From NCBI GenBank assembly GCA_964414785.1, contig CAYPXZ010000012.1, forward strand, positions 19,390 through 83,389: 64,000 nucleotides of DNA. Direction: 5' to 3'. How positions within the stretch are numbered: the stretch's first letter is position 1; every line of letters begins with the position of its first letter. Positions 51,716 to 61,148 of the stretch are shown one piece after another. The notes beneath the pieces were generated by a model, which saw only the letters and a list, made by a program, of their open reading frames with translations, was not told where the DNA came from and did no database searches. The DNA comes from Palsa-1447 sp964414785 (GTDB taxonomy: Bacteria; Verrucomicrobiota; Verrucomicrobiia; Opitutales; Opitutaceae). A program made the position numbers and the translations under genes.

Positions 51716-53368
51716 TCAGGGAAAGCGGTAGAGGCGCACCCGCTGAAGCGTGAAATGCCCGGGCTCAAGCCGCACGTGACGCCCCTGGTGGGTCTGGTCG
51801 CCGTTGAGCCAGCGCAGGTGGTGCCACTGGCCGTCCTCGTACCGGCCCTCGGCGCAGTCGAGGATCCCGATGTGGGGATCTCCGGGCGTCGCGGCCGAGA
51901 AGGTGACCGTGACCCCGATGCCGCCGATCAGCAGCTCGTCGGGCCCCAGCTGGATCACGATTGCGCCGGCGGGAAGGGGCGCGCGCGCGGCCGACCGGTC
52001 GCCGGCCTCGTTGATCACGCCGTCCGCAAGGCCGGGAGACTCGAGGCGCTCGTAGGTGACGGAGAGCACAAGGCCCCCGAAGGCCACCTCGTGCGGCTTT
52101 CGCTGATCCGCGGCGGGCGGGAGGAGGGCGGTCATCCTGCCGTTGCCCTCGTTCGCCAGGATGAGCGGTGCCAGCTGGCGGATGAGGGCGTTGCTGGCGC
52201 GCAGGAAGCCGGCGGCGGGCTCCTCGATGGACTCGATTCCGAAGGGCGAGAATCCGATGCCGCCGCATGCGCCGAGGGCGTAGAGGCCGTTCACCGAGGC
52301 GTCCGAGCTGCGGAGGGCCTCGGGAATGAAGAGCGGGTTGCCGTCCCTGGCGTAGCGGTCGGCCCATTCCGAAAAATTCGGGAAATAGATGTCGGGGCTC
52401 ACGAAATCCAGCGTCGGAGCCGCCGCGCGCCAGACGTCAAAGAGGTGCGGCAGCGGCCCGGCGCTCGGATACTGCCCGGGCTGGAACGCGGGCCGGATGA
52501 GAGCGGCGTTGGCATAGAGGGGCAGGGGATATTCCCTGCGGCCCGCCGCCGCGACAACCTCGACGTAGCGGCCGAACGACCAGGCCATGAAGAGCTCCGC
52601 CGTGGCGGGGCCCTCTCCGAAGACCTCCGTCCAAGTCCCCTTGGGGCGGCCGCCGTGGGACGCCCAGCGCTCGCGCAGGTCCGGAACCAGGGTGTCGCGG
52701 TGCGCCGCGAGGTAGTCCATGAGTTCCGCCGGCACCGGGCCGGCGAATGCGGCGTCGGCCGCCGGGTGGCGGTCGCGCGCCTCGGGTATCATGCCGATCT
52801 CGTTCTCGACCTGCACCAGGATGACGGTGTGCTGCGCGCCGTCGGCCTCCCGGAGGTGACGCATCAGGGCCGCGAAGGCCCGGGCGTCGGCGTCGCGGTT
52901 CGCCGCGGCGAAGGGCGTCAGGATCTCCATTGACTGGCCCTGGGAGTCGCGGCTTCGCGGGAAGCGCGCGGTGTCCGTCTTCACCCATCCGGGTGCGTAG
53001 CACGACATGCTGTTCTTCCACGAGCCGAACCACAGCAGCACGAGGCGCATCCCGTTCGACCGGGCGTCGGCGAGCAGCCCGTCCACGGTTGCGAAGTCAA
53101 ACGTGCCCTCGGTGGGCTCGATGACGCCCCAGGCGACCGGCACGACGAGGCTGTTCAGGTTGAGCGCCTTGAGCTTCGGCCAGAAGGGGCGCAGGTAATC
53201 CGGCTCGCCGCTCGAGTTGCCCAGCTCTCCGCCCTGGACCAGGAAGGGCTGTCCGTCGACGAGGAGCCGCGTGGCGCCGCCCTGCCGCTCGAGCCTCGGG
53301 GGCGGGCTCTCGGCCGGGGCGGCCGACGCCAGCAGGGAGACGAGGAGGCCGATTCGGGTGAGGCTCAT
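51716..53368 (-). CDS. GH35-like beta-galactosidase with DUF5597-type C-terminus
   Basis: A 550-residue exported glycosidase (signal peptide MSLTRIGLLVSLLASAAPAE). The barrel begins VDGQPFLVQGGELGNSSGEP and LNLNSLVVPVAWGVIEPTEGTFDF. The acid/base Glu lies in VILVQVENEIGMI. GNPLFIPEALRSS probably bears the nucleophile Glu. GGIGFSPFGIESIEE and a beta-rich C-terminal part of about 170 residues follow, typical of the DUF5597 group. Such enzymes attack beta-galactosides or related side chains of plant polysaccharides. A SGNH esterase precedes it in transcription, 17 bp away. Confidence 0.87.
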   Translation of the reverse strand: MSLTRIGLLVSLLASAAPAESPPPRLERQGGATRLLVDGQPFLVQGGELGNSSGEPDYLRPFWPKLKALNLNSLVVPVAWGVIEPTEGTFDFATVDGLLADARSNGMRLVLLWFGSWKNSMSCYAPGWVKTDTARFPRSRDSQGQSMEILTPFAAANRDADARAFAALMRHLREADGAQHTVILVQVENEIGMIPEARDRHPAADAAFAGPVPAELMDYLAAHRDTLVPDLRERWASHGGRPKGTWTEVFGEGPATAELFMAWSFGRYVEVVAAAGRREYPLPLYANAALIRPAFQPGQYPSAGPLPHLFDVWRAAAPTLDFVSPDIYFPNFSEWADRYARDGNPLFIPEALRSSDASVNGLYALGACGGIGFSPFGIESIEEPAAGFLRASNALIRQLAPLILANEGNGRMTALLPPAADQRKPHEVAFGGLVLSVTYERLESPGLADGVINEAGDRSAARAPLPAGAIVIQLGPDELLIGGIGVTVTFSAATPGDPHIGILDCAEGRYEDGQWHHLRWLNGDQTHQGRHVRLEPGHFTLQRVRLYRFP

Positions 53369-53385
53369 GGCAGGGTGGGCTCAGT

Positions 53386-54672
53386 CTAGTTCGCGCCGGG
53401 CCGCGCAGGCACGAAGAAATCGTACGGAACGCTGTCGGCCATGTGCCGGTAGCCCTCCATGGACGGATGCAGGTGGTCGCCGGAGTCATCGGCGGGGAGC
53501 AGATGGCTGGGATGGGCGGGGTCCCGCAGCGACGCATCGAAGTCGATGACGCGGTCGCACGGCGCAGACTCGCGGATCCATCGGTTGATCGCCTGCCGGT
53601 CGGCCTCTATATCCGGTGTGGAATACCAACTGGCGTTGGCGAAGGGGGTGATCGTCGCGAGGGCCACGCGGATGCCGCGCTCGCGGCAGGCCGAAAGAAC
53701 CTTCTGGTAACCGGCAATGATGTCCTGCGCGCTGTCATAGGCTTTTCCGGCCTCCCGGGCCTTGATCCGCGTGCCGAGGTCGTTGACCCCAAGCTGCAGG
53801 ATCAGCCATTTCACCCCTGCCTGCCCAAAGACGTCCCGCGACAGGCGCTCGAGGCCCGCGGGCCCCATCCCGGGCCGCAGCAGGCGCCCTCCTCCGATGC
53901 CCAGGTTCAGGGCCGAAATCCCCGCGGTCGCCGGATTCGCCTGGAGGCGCCTGGCCAGGGCGTCCGTCCAGCGGGTGTTCTGGTCGGGCAGGCACCCGCG
54001 CCCGTCGGTAATGGAATCTCCCATGCAGACGACCGCGGCCCTTCCGGTCCCGTCGGCTGCGGCGTCAATCCCGCTAATGAAGTACCAGTGCACGATCGTT
54101 GTCGCCCCGGTAAGGCCCTCATCGGCGGTGCCGGCCCCCGCCTTGAGATAGGATGTGGCCCGGGAGCCCGGGTGACCGGCGAGCTTCCCTGGGAGGCTCA
54201 GCAGCCGGGCCGTGATGGCCAGGTCGGCGAAAGCGGGAGCCGGAAAAGGCAGCGGATCCGAAACCCGCACCGATTTCGGGGGGATGACAACCTTGGCCTC
54301 GCCGGCGAACCGCACGGGGCGGTCGGTCCCCCCGCGAATCCTCCCTCCGGCATCGGCGATCGCCAGCCGGACGTCCTCCAGCACTAAAGGCTCGCTCCCG
54401 TACTCATTGGACAGCCGCAGCCGAAGGGTCTCTGCGCCGGTTGAGATGCGCACCACCTGGCGCAGCACGATGCCCTGGCCCGCCAGCAATTCCGGGGCCG
54501 CCGCCTCTTCCAGCGGCGCGGTCGCCCAAATGCCGACCCACGATGTGGGGGCGGCGCGGCCGACGCCGTTGAAAAACACAAGCGACGCCACGAGGGCCAT
54601 GAGCAGGGCCATGCTGCGTCTCTTCGGGCGACCGGTGGGGGCGGGGAAGTTCACTGGCGGGAGGGTAGTCAT
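53386..54672 (-). CDS. Exported SGNH hydrolase (GDSL esterase)
   Basis: A 428-residue hydrolase. The start at 54672 is chosen, and an in-frame ATG at 54690 adds only six residues. A hydrophobic segment (about 22-40) is a signal peptide. A beta-rich N-terminal region (WVGIWATAPLEEAAAPELLAGQGIVLRQVVRIS) is characteristic of two-domain GDSL esterases that begin with W(V/A)xxWxTAP. The SGNH domain has GDSITDGRG (Ser), GIGGGRLL, QLGVNDLG and DHLHPSMEGY (Asp/His). It is 17 bp from the GH35 gene on the same strand, probably co-transcribed. Together they may deacylate and cleave the same exported carbohydrate target. Confidence 0.86.
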   Translation of the reverse strand: MTTLPPVNFPAPTGRPKRRSMALLMALVASLVFFNGVGRAAPTSWVGIWATAPLEEAAAPELLAGQGIVLRQVVRISTGAETLRLRLSNEYGSEPLVLEDVRLAIADAGGRIRGGTDRPVRFAGEAKVVIPPKSVRVSDPLPFPAPAFADLAITARLLSLPGKLAGHPGSRATSYLKAGAGTADEGLTGATTIVHWYFISGIDAAADGTGRAAVVCMGDSITDGRGCLPDQNTRWTDALARRLQANPATAGISALNLGIGGGRLLRPGMGPAGLERLSRDVFGQAGVKWLILQLGVNDLGTRIKAREAGKAYDSAQDIIAGYQKVLSACRERGIRVALATITPFANASWYSTPDIEADRQAINRWIRESAPCDRVIDFDASLRDPAHPSHLLPADDSGDHLHPSMEGYRHMADSVPYDFFVPARPGAN

Positions 54673-55130
54673 TGCGCCGGCCGGCCTCAAGCGGGGTTGC
54701 GCCGCGTCGGTGTGGCAAGGGGTCGGGTTGGATCAGAGCCGAGCGGGACATACCCGACAAAGGAGGCGGCGTTCTAACAATATCACACGTCTGCGCCCCG
54801 GAGAGGAGTTTCGCTCGCATCGGGCGATCAGTAAGTTGCGCGGCGGGCGGCCGGCGGTGTGCAGAACTCGGGCGGCTGGGTCGCGCCGGTGGCGGACACA
54901 TGGACGACTCCCCATTGCGCCTCGGCAGCCGGGCGTGCGATTGCCGCGGTTCCCTCTAGGCTATCGTTAGACTAATAAACTTTTTGCAGCGTTTTGTACT
55001 GCGGCAGTATGAACAAACCTGAAGACGGCGCGCCTACCTCGCACCTGCCCCCTGACGCCAATATCCCTCATTCCGGGTGATACCCTGCCCGTGAATGTAC
55101 CCTAAAACCACAGAACTACTCTGCACCCGT
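54673..55130 (+). other. Long leader region before the TonB receptor
   Basis: These 458 bp hold no convincing conventional gene. A tiny frame at 55009-55080 (23 codons, beginning MNKPEDGAPTSHLPP) ends 50 bp before the receptor start. It has no Shine-Dalgarno sequence and may be chance or a leader peptide. The AT-rich stretch 54965-54995 (AATAAACTTTTTGCAGCG) is the likely promoter zone. GCAG-CGTTTTGTA-CTGC at 54986-55002 is a possible LacI-type operator half-palindrome. Confidence 0.4.
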
Positions 55131-58100
55131 ATGAAGAACCCGTCGAAACTGACGCTTGCCTACCTGCTGGCCGCATTTGGCTGGCAACTCGGAGCCATTG
55201 CCCAGGTGGCCCCTTCCGCACCCAATCAACAGACGCCGGCGAACGACAACACAGCCGCCAACCTTCCCAACAAGAATCCCGATGAGGCGGCAGTAATACT
55301 GTCCCCGTTCGAGGTGACGGCCGCGAAGGACAAGGGATATGCCGCGACCGAGACCCTGGCCGGCACCCGAATCCGCACGGACCTAAAGGACGTCGCCTCG
55401 GCCATTGAAGTCGTCACGCCGGCATTCCTGCAGGACATCGGCGCCCACAATAACGCCACTTTGCTCGAGTACACGACCAACTCCGAGGTGGCCGGCACCC
55501 TCGGCACCTACCTCGGTCAAGGCAACGGCACCACCGTCAACGAGACGGCCAACCTCCGCGACCCGGAGAGCGCCCAACGCATCCGGGGATTGGCCGCCGC
55601 GGATAACGCCCGCGATTACTTCATCACCGATGTCCCGTGGGACAGCTATAACATCGATCGCATCGACATCCAGAGGGGGCCGAACGCGATCCTGTTCGGC
55701 CTGGGTAGCCCGGCCGGCATCATCAATGCCTCGATGCACAACGCTGAGTTTTCGAATTTCGGCTCGGTCGATGGTACCACGGGCTCCTACGGCACGGTCC
55801 GCAGCAACATCGACATCAACCAGGAGCTTATCCCTGGCATGTTGGCGATTCGCATAGACGGCCTGTGGGACAACCAGAAATTCGAGCAGAAGCAGGCCTG
55901 GCAGAACGACCACCGCTATTCCGGCGCGCTTCGCTTTGACCCGAAGCTCTTCAAGGACCCCTCCTTCCACACCAGCATCAAGTTGAAGTTCGAGCACGGC
56001 GACATCGATGCCGACCGGCCGCGCAGCCTCGCACCCTACGATAGCATCACGCCGTGGTTCGCCCCGGTCAATAAGACCAGCGCCGATGGGGGTTTGGGCA
56101 AGCTTGCCATTCCCAATGGCTATGTGCTCGGCTCCTCCGCTTCGACCTATTTCCCCTGGTTGGGCGGCTATGCCAACCAGCAACAACCCATCTGGTTTGT
56201 CGAGGGCTCGAGCAATCAACTCCAGCGGATCTATGGCGGATACGCAAATACGGGTGCGCTCAATGCTGCCGGGGTTCCCCAGGGTGCGGGCGTCAATCTC
56301 GTGGGTCAGAAGTATGCGGACGCTTTTTCCGATGTCGCCAGCTTTAGCCAGTATGCCCTCAACGCTAACCTCCCCAATTCCCAATATGGCCAATACCGGG
56401 ACAAGTCGTTACTCGACTCGTCGGTTTTCGATTTCTACAAGAACCTGATCGACGGTCCGACAGCATCGCAGTTCGAACGGTGGACCACCTACAACATCGA
56501 CATCACCCAGACCTTGTGGAACGACCGCCTGGGCGCCGAGCTGACGTACGACCGCCAGAAATACATCCAGGGAGGCCAGAGCCTCATTGCCAATCCGACG
56601 ATCAATATCGACATCCTGCAGAGCTTCCCGGACCTCGTTACCGGGCCAAACAACGCCAGCAATAGTGCCGCCGCAAATGGGAATTTTGGCCGCCCGTTCG
56701 TCGCCGGCGGCCCCGGCTATGGCAATTCCTACCGAAGCGACCGCAAGAACGAGCGTGCGCAGCTCTTCGGCGAGCTGCGGGCCTCGGATTTCTTTGGTGA
56801 GAACAGCTTCCTAACAAAGCTGCTCGGCAGGAGCCGTTTCAACGGTGTCTATAGCGATGAGCAGTACTTCGTGGAGAATCTAAACTGGCAAATGTACGCC
56901 AATTCCGAGGCCTATGCGGCCTACAAGCTCCAGGGCAATCCCGACGGCATCCAGAACCTCCCGCCCGAGGCGGTCATTTACCTCGGCCCGTCGCTGGCCG
57001 GCGCGTCCTCGGCGTCCGGCGCCAATATTCCCGGGATCACCTCCAATGTGACTCTGCAGAGCGGCGGTATCTACCAGTTCGCTTCGACCTGGGCCCCGCA
57101 GCCGGGCGTCGTCTTTAACGCCCCGTGGAATGTGCCGACCAATTTGCAGCCGATCTTCAATGGCGCTCCGGTGGTCAACTCCTCGACCGGCGCAACCTAT
57201 CCCCAGCTCACCCAGGTGTCCAACCCCGCCAACTACGTCGGTTGGAACAGCAACTTCACCGACAACGTATTGAGTTATAACAACGGTGCCGATAAGAGTC
57301 TCCTGACCGCAGCATCTCAGACCATGCGGGAGACGGACTCCTGGTCGGGCTCCTGGCAGGGTTTCTTCTGGGACGACGCCATCGTCGGGACCCTCGGCTG
57401 GCGCTACGACGAGGTCGCAACCAAGGGCGTGACCGCCCAGCCCTTGGCTGGGGCCACCGCCCGCGGCGCACTCAACCTGGCCCCCAATGTCTATACGCTG
57501 CCGGATTACTTCCCTACGAATGCTATATTCAGGGATCACTCCACTTCGGGCGGACTTGTGGTGCACCTGAACAAACTGCTCGAAAAGCACGATTTCCTGC
57601 CGATCAACATCAGCCTTACCTATGACAAGTCGGGCAACTTCCAGGTCCTGAATGTCCGCCGTGACATCTACGGCAACCCGATCGACAACCCGCAGGGCAC
57701 CACGAAGGAATATGGCGTCCTTTTGTCCACAAAGGACGGCAAATTCTCCCTGCGCGTGACGAAGTATGACACGATGGAGCACGGCACAACTGTCCCCGGG
57801 TTCAACTACAGCGGAATCTACGGCACGATCCGTGACGCCCTCAATTGGCGCAACATCAAGCTCTATGACATGTCGGCCTATGCCTGGGCCACAGCGGGGC
57901 AAACGCCCCAGGCTAATTATTCGGGGTCTCGGTTTGGATGGGACCCTGTCTATGTGGATTCGAACGGAAGGGATGTCGCGTCAGGCGCACTTGCCGCGAA
58001 CAGCCCCTTGATTCCAGCCGGAGCAACGTTGGAAACGCCGGCGCAAGCCTTGGCCCATGAGGATGCTGCGATCTCAGCGATTAACAACATGCAGACGTTT

Positions 58101-58940
58101 CTTGCCGGAAAAGGCTACTTCGCGGCGTGGAACTACGGCCCGGGGCCGGCGACGCCGGCGGATTTGCAAACGAAGAGCCAGTATCTGGCTAACCCGACTA
58201 ACCCCGACCCGGCGAGCGTCTATGACTATCGCACGGCCCCGCTCCTGCAGGGCTTTGCGGTGACTGACGACACCGAGTCGAAGGGCTACGAGTTCGAATT
58301 GACGGCCAACCCGCTGCCCAACTGGCGCCTTGGGTTCAACGCCGCAAAGACCAACGCGGTCATCAGCAACGTCGGCGGCTCGGCGCTCGATGGCCTGGTG
58401 AGCTACATGGACACCCTGATGGCCGGACCTGCCGGTGATCTGATCCGGTTCAACTCCGACTATTCCGCTGCGAACGAGCTGCGGGCTGACTGGGCCGGGT
58501 GGCGCAGCCAATATACCCTGTTGAAGCTGGAGCAGGGTACGGATGCTCCGGAACTCCGCCAGTGGCGCTACAATCTGATCACGAACTACTCGTTCGATCA
58601 TGGCATCCTCAAGGGCCTGGGCGTCGGTGGCGGCTATCGCTGGCAGGACAAGGTGGTCATCGGCTATCCCGTTGTTCCAAACGCGACAAACCCGAACCTG
58701 GCCAGCTTCGACCTCACGAAACCCTACTACGGCCCGTCGGAGGACGCGGTTGACCTCTGGGTCAGCTATGAGCACAGGGTCACGAAGAAGATCAACTGGA
58801 AGATCCAGCTCAACGTCTACAACGTCGGCAAGAGGGACGGTCTCATCCCGATCTCCGTCGAACCCGATGGCCATACTTGGGCTGCGGCTCGTATCGCGCC
58901 CGTCCAGGAATGGCAGTTGTCGAACACGTTCATGTTCTGA
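55131..58940 (+). CDS. TonB-dependent outer-membrane receptor
   Basis: A 1,269-residue outer-membrane receptor. MKNPSKLTLAYLLAAFGWQLGAIAQ is a signal peptide. A Gln/Asn-rich linker leads to the TonB-box-like DEAAVILSPFEVTAAKDKGY, then the plug: TLAGTRIRTDLKDVASAIEVVTP and SYNIDRIDIQRGPNAILFGLGSPAGIIN, the latter a classic plug motif. The rest is the large beta-barrel, with insertion-rich extracellular loops, ending in the aromatic residue of QLSNTFMF. Receptors of this size and style are numerous in Opitutaceae and import oligosaccharides or metal chelates. Which substrate is unknown. The start is the ATG at 55131. An in-frame ATG at 55095 adds 12 residues that weaken the signal peptide. Confidence 0.92.
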   Translation: MKNPSKLTLAYLLAAFGWQLGAIAQVAPSAPNQQTPANDNTAANLPNKNPDEAAVILSPFEVTAAKDKGYAATETLAGTRIRTDLKDVASAIEVVTPAFLQDIGAHNNATLLEYTTNSEVAGTLGTYLGQGNGTTVNETANLRDPESAQRIRGLAAADNARDYFITDVPWDSYNIDRIDIQRGPNAILFGLGSPAGIINASMHNAEFSNFGSVDGTTGSYGTVRSNIDINQELIPGMLAIRIDGLWDNQKFEQKQAWQNDHRYSGALRFDPKLFKDPSFHTSIKLKFEHGDIDADRPRSLAPYDSITPWFAPVNKTSADGGLGKLAIPNGYVLGSSASTYFPWLGGYANQQQPIWFVEGSSNQLQRIYGGYANTGALNAAGVPQGAGVNLVGQKYADAFSDVASFSQYALNANLPNSQYGQYRDKSLLDSSVFDFYKNLIDGPTASQFERWTTYNIDITQTLWNDRLGAELTYDRQKYIQGGQSLIANPTINIDILQSFPDLVTGPNNASNSAAANGNFGRPFVAGGPGYGNSYRSDRKNERAQLFGELRASDFFGENSFLTKLLGRSRFNGVYSDEQYFVENLNWQMYANSEAYAAYKLQGNPDGIQNLPPEAVIYLGPSLAGASSASGANIPGITSNVTLQSGGIYQFASTWAPQPGVVFNAPWNVPTNLQPIFNGAPVVNSSTGATYPQLTQVSNPANYVGWNSNFTDNVLSYNNGADKSLLTAASQTMRETDSWSGSWQGFFWDDAIVGTLGWRYDEVATKGVTAQPLAGATARGALNLAPNVYTLPDYFPTNAIFRDHSTSGGLVVHLNKLLEKHDFLPINISLTYDKSGNFQVLNVRRDIYGNPIDNPQGTTKEYGVLLSTKDGKFSLRVTKYDTMEHGTTVPGFNYSGIYGTIRDALNWRNIKLYDMSAYAWATAGQTPQANYSGSRFGWDPVYVDSNGRDVASGALAANSPLIPAGATLETPAQALAHEDAAISAINNMQTFLAGKGYFAAWNYGPGPATPADLQTKSQYLANPTNPDPASVYDYRTAPLLQGFAVTDDTESKGYEFELTANPLPNWRLGFNAAKTNAVISNVGGSALDGLVSYMDTLMAGPAGDLIRFNSDYSAANELRADWAGWRSQYTLLKLEQGTDAPELRQWRYNLITNYSFDHGILKGLGVGGGYRWQDKVVIGYPVVPNATNPNLASFDLTKPYYGPSEDAVDLWVSYEHRVTKKINWKIQLNVYNVGKRDGLIPISVEPDGHTWAAARIAPVQEWQLSNTFMF

Positions 58941-58952
58941 TTCTTTGATTGC

Positions 58953-58994
58953 AAAGCCGGCCCTCCTTTTTTGAAGGGGGGCCGGCTTTTTTTT
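58953..58994 (+). terminator. Intrinsic terminator of the TonB receptor
   Basis: GCCGGCCCTCC (58956-58966) pairs with GGGGGGCCGGC (58976-58986) around a short T-rich loop. The stem is extended by T-A pairs at the loop side, and eight Ts follow (58987-58994). It begins 12 bp after the receptor stop and is one of the clearest terminators in the window. Confidence 0.9.
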
Positions 58995-59077
58995 GGCCGG
59001 TTCCGCGGTGAAAGATTTGCACGAACATAACGCCCTCGGCCTGGTTTGCCGCGGGGAACGGCAATGGCGCCGGCCGA

Positions 59078-60247
59078 TCAGGGATTTGGTGTTTCCCTCA
59101 AAACGAGCAGTGCGCCGACTCTCCAGCTGACGTTCCTGTCGCCCGACACGATCGTGACCTCGACATGGCGCCTATTTCCCAGGCGCCCCAGCAACGCCGC
59201 ATCGAGGGTCGTGACACCCCTTCGCAGGGTGTCCACGGCGTCGTCCGGGGATATGGTTATGGGGCTTCCGCTGCTTGCGTCAGCCAGGGCAAGAACCTCG
59301 GTGACCTGGCGTCCAACGGCCTCCTTGGCGCTCCATTGCGTGAGCTCGGCAGCCGCCTTGTTCATGAACGCAATGGTGTTCGAATGGTCCGTCGCAATCA
59401 CCGCCTCGCTCATCATCTCGAGAATGACCGCAATGCGGTCTCTTTCCGCAATGAGCGCGAGCTCGGCTTTGCGCCGAGCGGTGATGTCGACCACGATCCC
59501 CACCAGGCTCCAGCTGTGGTTCGTGACGCGGGTTATCGAGACGTGTTCATCAAGGTAGAACGCCCGCTCCCGCACGTATATTTGAAACTGCTGATTGTAG
59601 CCCGACTTGCCCTCCAGGATGGCGGCGGCCGATCTCGCGTTGATCAGCTTCCATTTGGGCACGATCTCCGCGGTCCAAAGACGGTCATGACCCTGCGGAG
59701 GGTCCTTCCCGAATATCCTCCTGTAAAGTGAGGAGGGCGTCAGGGTCATCCGCCAGTCTAGGTGTCCGCGGGTCTCCTCGATGACATCCGCGTGCCATAT
59801 CAGGCTGTTGGCCTGCCGCAGCGCGGACTCCAGCTCGAACTCCTTCGTGACATCCCTGCTGAATCCAAACGTCCCGATGATGGCGCCCCGCTCGTCCCTC
59901 AGCGGCAGCTTGCTCGTTAGCTGCCAAGTGACGCGTCCATCCTTCCATACCTGTTTGCCAATCCTGGCCGCGATCGAGTTGCCGGTGCTGACAATCTGCT
60001 TTTCGTCCTCCCGCATCCGCTCGGCCGATTCTTCCACAAAGAAATCTTCGTCGCTTTTTCCTATCAACTCCCGGGGACCGCCGGCACCGATCCTGCGGGC
60101 CAGCGAATTGCTCATTGTGATGAACTTTGAATCGCTGTCCTTGAAAAAGACGATGTCGGGAATGTGCTCAAGAATCGCCGAGACCAGAAGCTTGTTGAGG
60201 TTTCGGATCCGAGGCCGCGGCCGACTCCGTGCATTCTTCGCCTTCAT
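59078..60247 (-). CDS. PAS-domain-only sensor protein
   Basis: A 389-residue soluble protein made of three PAS-like domains and no recognisable output domain. PAS1 (about 20-135) has AILEHIPDIVFFKDSDSKFITMSNSLARRIG and ends in the PAC-like IIGTFGFSRDVTKEFELE. The second (about 145-265) runs from LIWHADVIEETRG to IVVDITARRKAELAL. The third (about 270-385) has ILEMMSEAVIATDHSNTIAFMNKAAAELTQWSAKEAVGR. No histidine-kinase, GGDEF, EAL or HTH segment follows the third PAS, and the stop at 59078 appears genuine. GGAGG directly abuts the ATG. It may be a truncated sensor or an adaptor that binds another signalling protein. Confidence 0.8.
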   Translation of the reverse strand: MKAKNARSRPRPRIRNLNKLLVSAILEHIPDIVFFKDSDSKFITMSNSLARRIGAGGPRELIGKSDEDFFVEESAERMREDEKQIVSTGNSIAARIGKQVWKDGRVTWQLTSKLPLRDERGAIIGTFGFSRDVTKEFELESALRQANSLIWHADVIEETRGHLDWRMTLTPSSLYRRIFGKDPPQGHDRLWTAEIVPKWKLINARSAAAILEGKSGYNQQFQIYVRERAFYLDEHVSITRVTNHSWSLVGIVVDITARRKAELALIAERDRIAVILEMMSEAVIATDHSNTIAFMNKAAAELTQWSAKEAVGRQVTEVLALADASSGSPITISPDDAVDTLRRGVTTLDAALLGRLGNRRHVEVTIVSGDRNVSWRVGALLVLRETPNP

Positions 60248-60460
60248 CCTCCGCGATTGCTTTTGATATGTTGTTCTATGTCAACTTCTTTGAATATGCA
60301 TCCTGCGCTTCGGGCTATAGTCCAGGTTGCGCCCTATGTGGACATGGCGATTGCCTGAGAACCGCGCTTAGCCCGGTGAAGCCAGATTCGGTGTGTCAGA
60401 CGGGGGCTGGCACCGCAGGGTGGGAGGGGCACCACTTCGCCCAAAGGGTATCTAAACAAC

Positions 60461-60688
60461 TCAAGCGTGACCCCTGCGATGGGTCCCTTTCACGTCGGCC
60501 TCGGGCACGAAGATCCGCTCGAGCGGCAGCTTGAACAGGAAGCTGATCTTGAAGGCCAGGGGGAGGCTCGGATCATATTTCTCCGTTTCGATCGCATTGA
60601 TCGTCTGCCGCGAAACCCCGAGCCTCTCGGCCAGATCGCCCTGCGACCACTGTCGCTCCGCCCGCAATTCCCTCAGTCCGTTTTTCAT
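60461..60688 (-). CDS. XRE-family HTH regulator
   Basis: A 75-residue regulator that is nearly all HTH: MKNGLRELRAERQWSQGDLAERLGVSRQTINAIETEKYDPSLPLAFKISFLFKLPLERIF. The recognition helix is SRQTINAIE, and the pattern matches the YozG-like small XRE group. Its ATG overlaps the stop of the upstream membrane-protein gene by 4 bp (ATGA), so translation is coupled. Such pairs of a small XRE regulator and a short membrane protein recur in bacteria. It probably represses the palindromic promoter at 61149-61186. Frames to 60781 upstream are non-coding for this gene. Confidence 0.85.
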   Translation of the reverse strand: MKNGLRELRAERQWSQGDLAERLGVSRQTINAIETEKYDPSLPLAFKISFLFKLPLERIFVPEADVKGTHRRGHA

Positions 60689-61140
60689 CGGTAGCGCAGG
60701 TTCGCGATCGTGGAGCCGACGCCCCACAGGATGAACATCGTCATGTAGGTCCCGCCCACCTCCAAGCCGTGTGCGGGCCACCTTCCCTCGAGACCCTGCG
60801 CGTTGAAAACGTTGATGACCGTGCTGACGATCACGGTGCCCATTGCGGCGAACATCCAGGCCTCAAGCTGGATCCGCCGCTGCAGCTCGTCCAATTCCCG
60901 CAGCAGTTGCATTCCTTTCCGCAGATAGAGCAGCCCTGGCACGATGGGGGTCAGCGTCAGCGTGATCTTCCAACCAGGACTCCAGGCAGGATGATGCCGG
61001 ATCAGGACCAGCGCCACCACGTAGGTCGCCGTAGATACCGCCAGCCACGCATTGAGCTCCATCGAGCGCAGAAAAGACCGCTTGGCGGCGGTGCAGTCAC
61101 GTTGCCTCTCGTCGCGTTCATGTAGGTTTGAATTGCGCAT
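60685..61140 (-). CDS. Small membrane protein coupled to the XRE regulator
   Basis: A 151-residue protein with a basic N-terminal 25 residues, then four hydrophobic segments: AWLAVSTATYVVALVLI, ITLTLTPIVPGLLYL, EAWMFAAMGTVIVSTVINVF and GGTYMTMFILWGVGSTIA. A charged amphipathic helix (RKGMQLLRELDELQRRIQLE) separates the second and third. No family was recognised, and short membrane proteins of this type are common partners of YozG-like XRE regulators. It is the first gene of a two-gene operon and is preceded by the large dyad at 61149-61186. Confidence 0.75.
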   Translation of the reverse strand: MRNSNLHERDERQRDCTAAKRSFLRSMELNAWLAVSTATYVVALVLIRHHPAWSPGWKITLTLTPIVPGLLYLRKGMQLLRELDELQRRIQLEAWMFAAMGTVIVSTVINVFNAQGLEGRWPAHGLEVGGTYMTMFILWGVGSTIANLRYR

Positions 61141-61148
61141 GTCCTAGG

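Noticed and set aside
55095..55130. Upstream ATG for the TonB receptor adding 12 residues
   Set aside because: The extension is not signal-peptide-like, while the ATG at 55131 begins a standard signal peptide typical of this receptor type.
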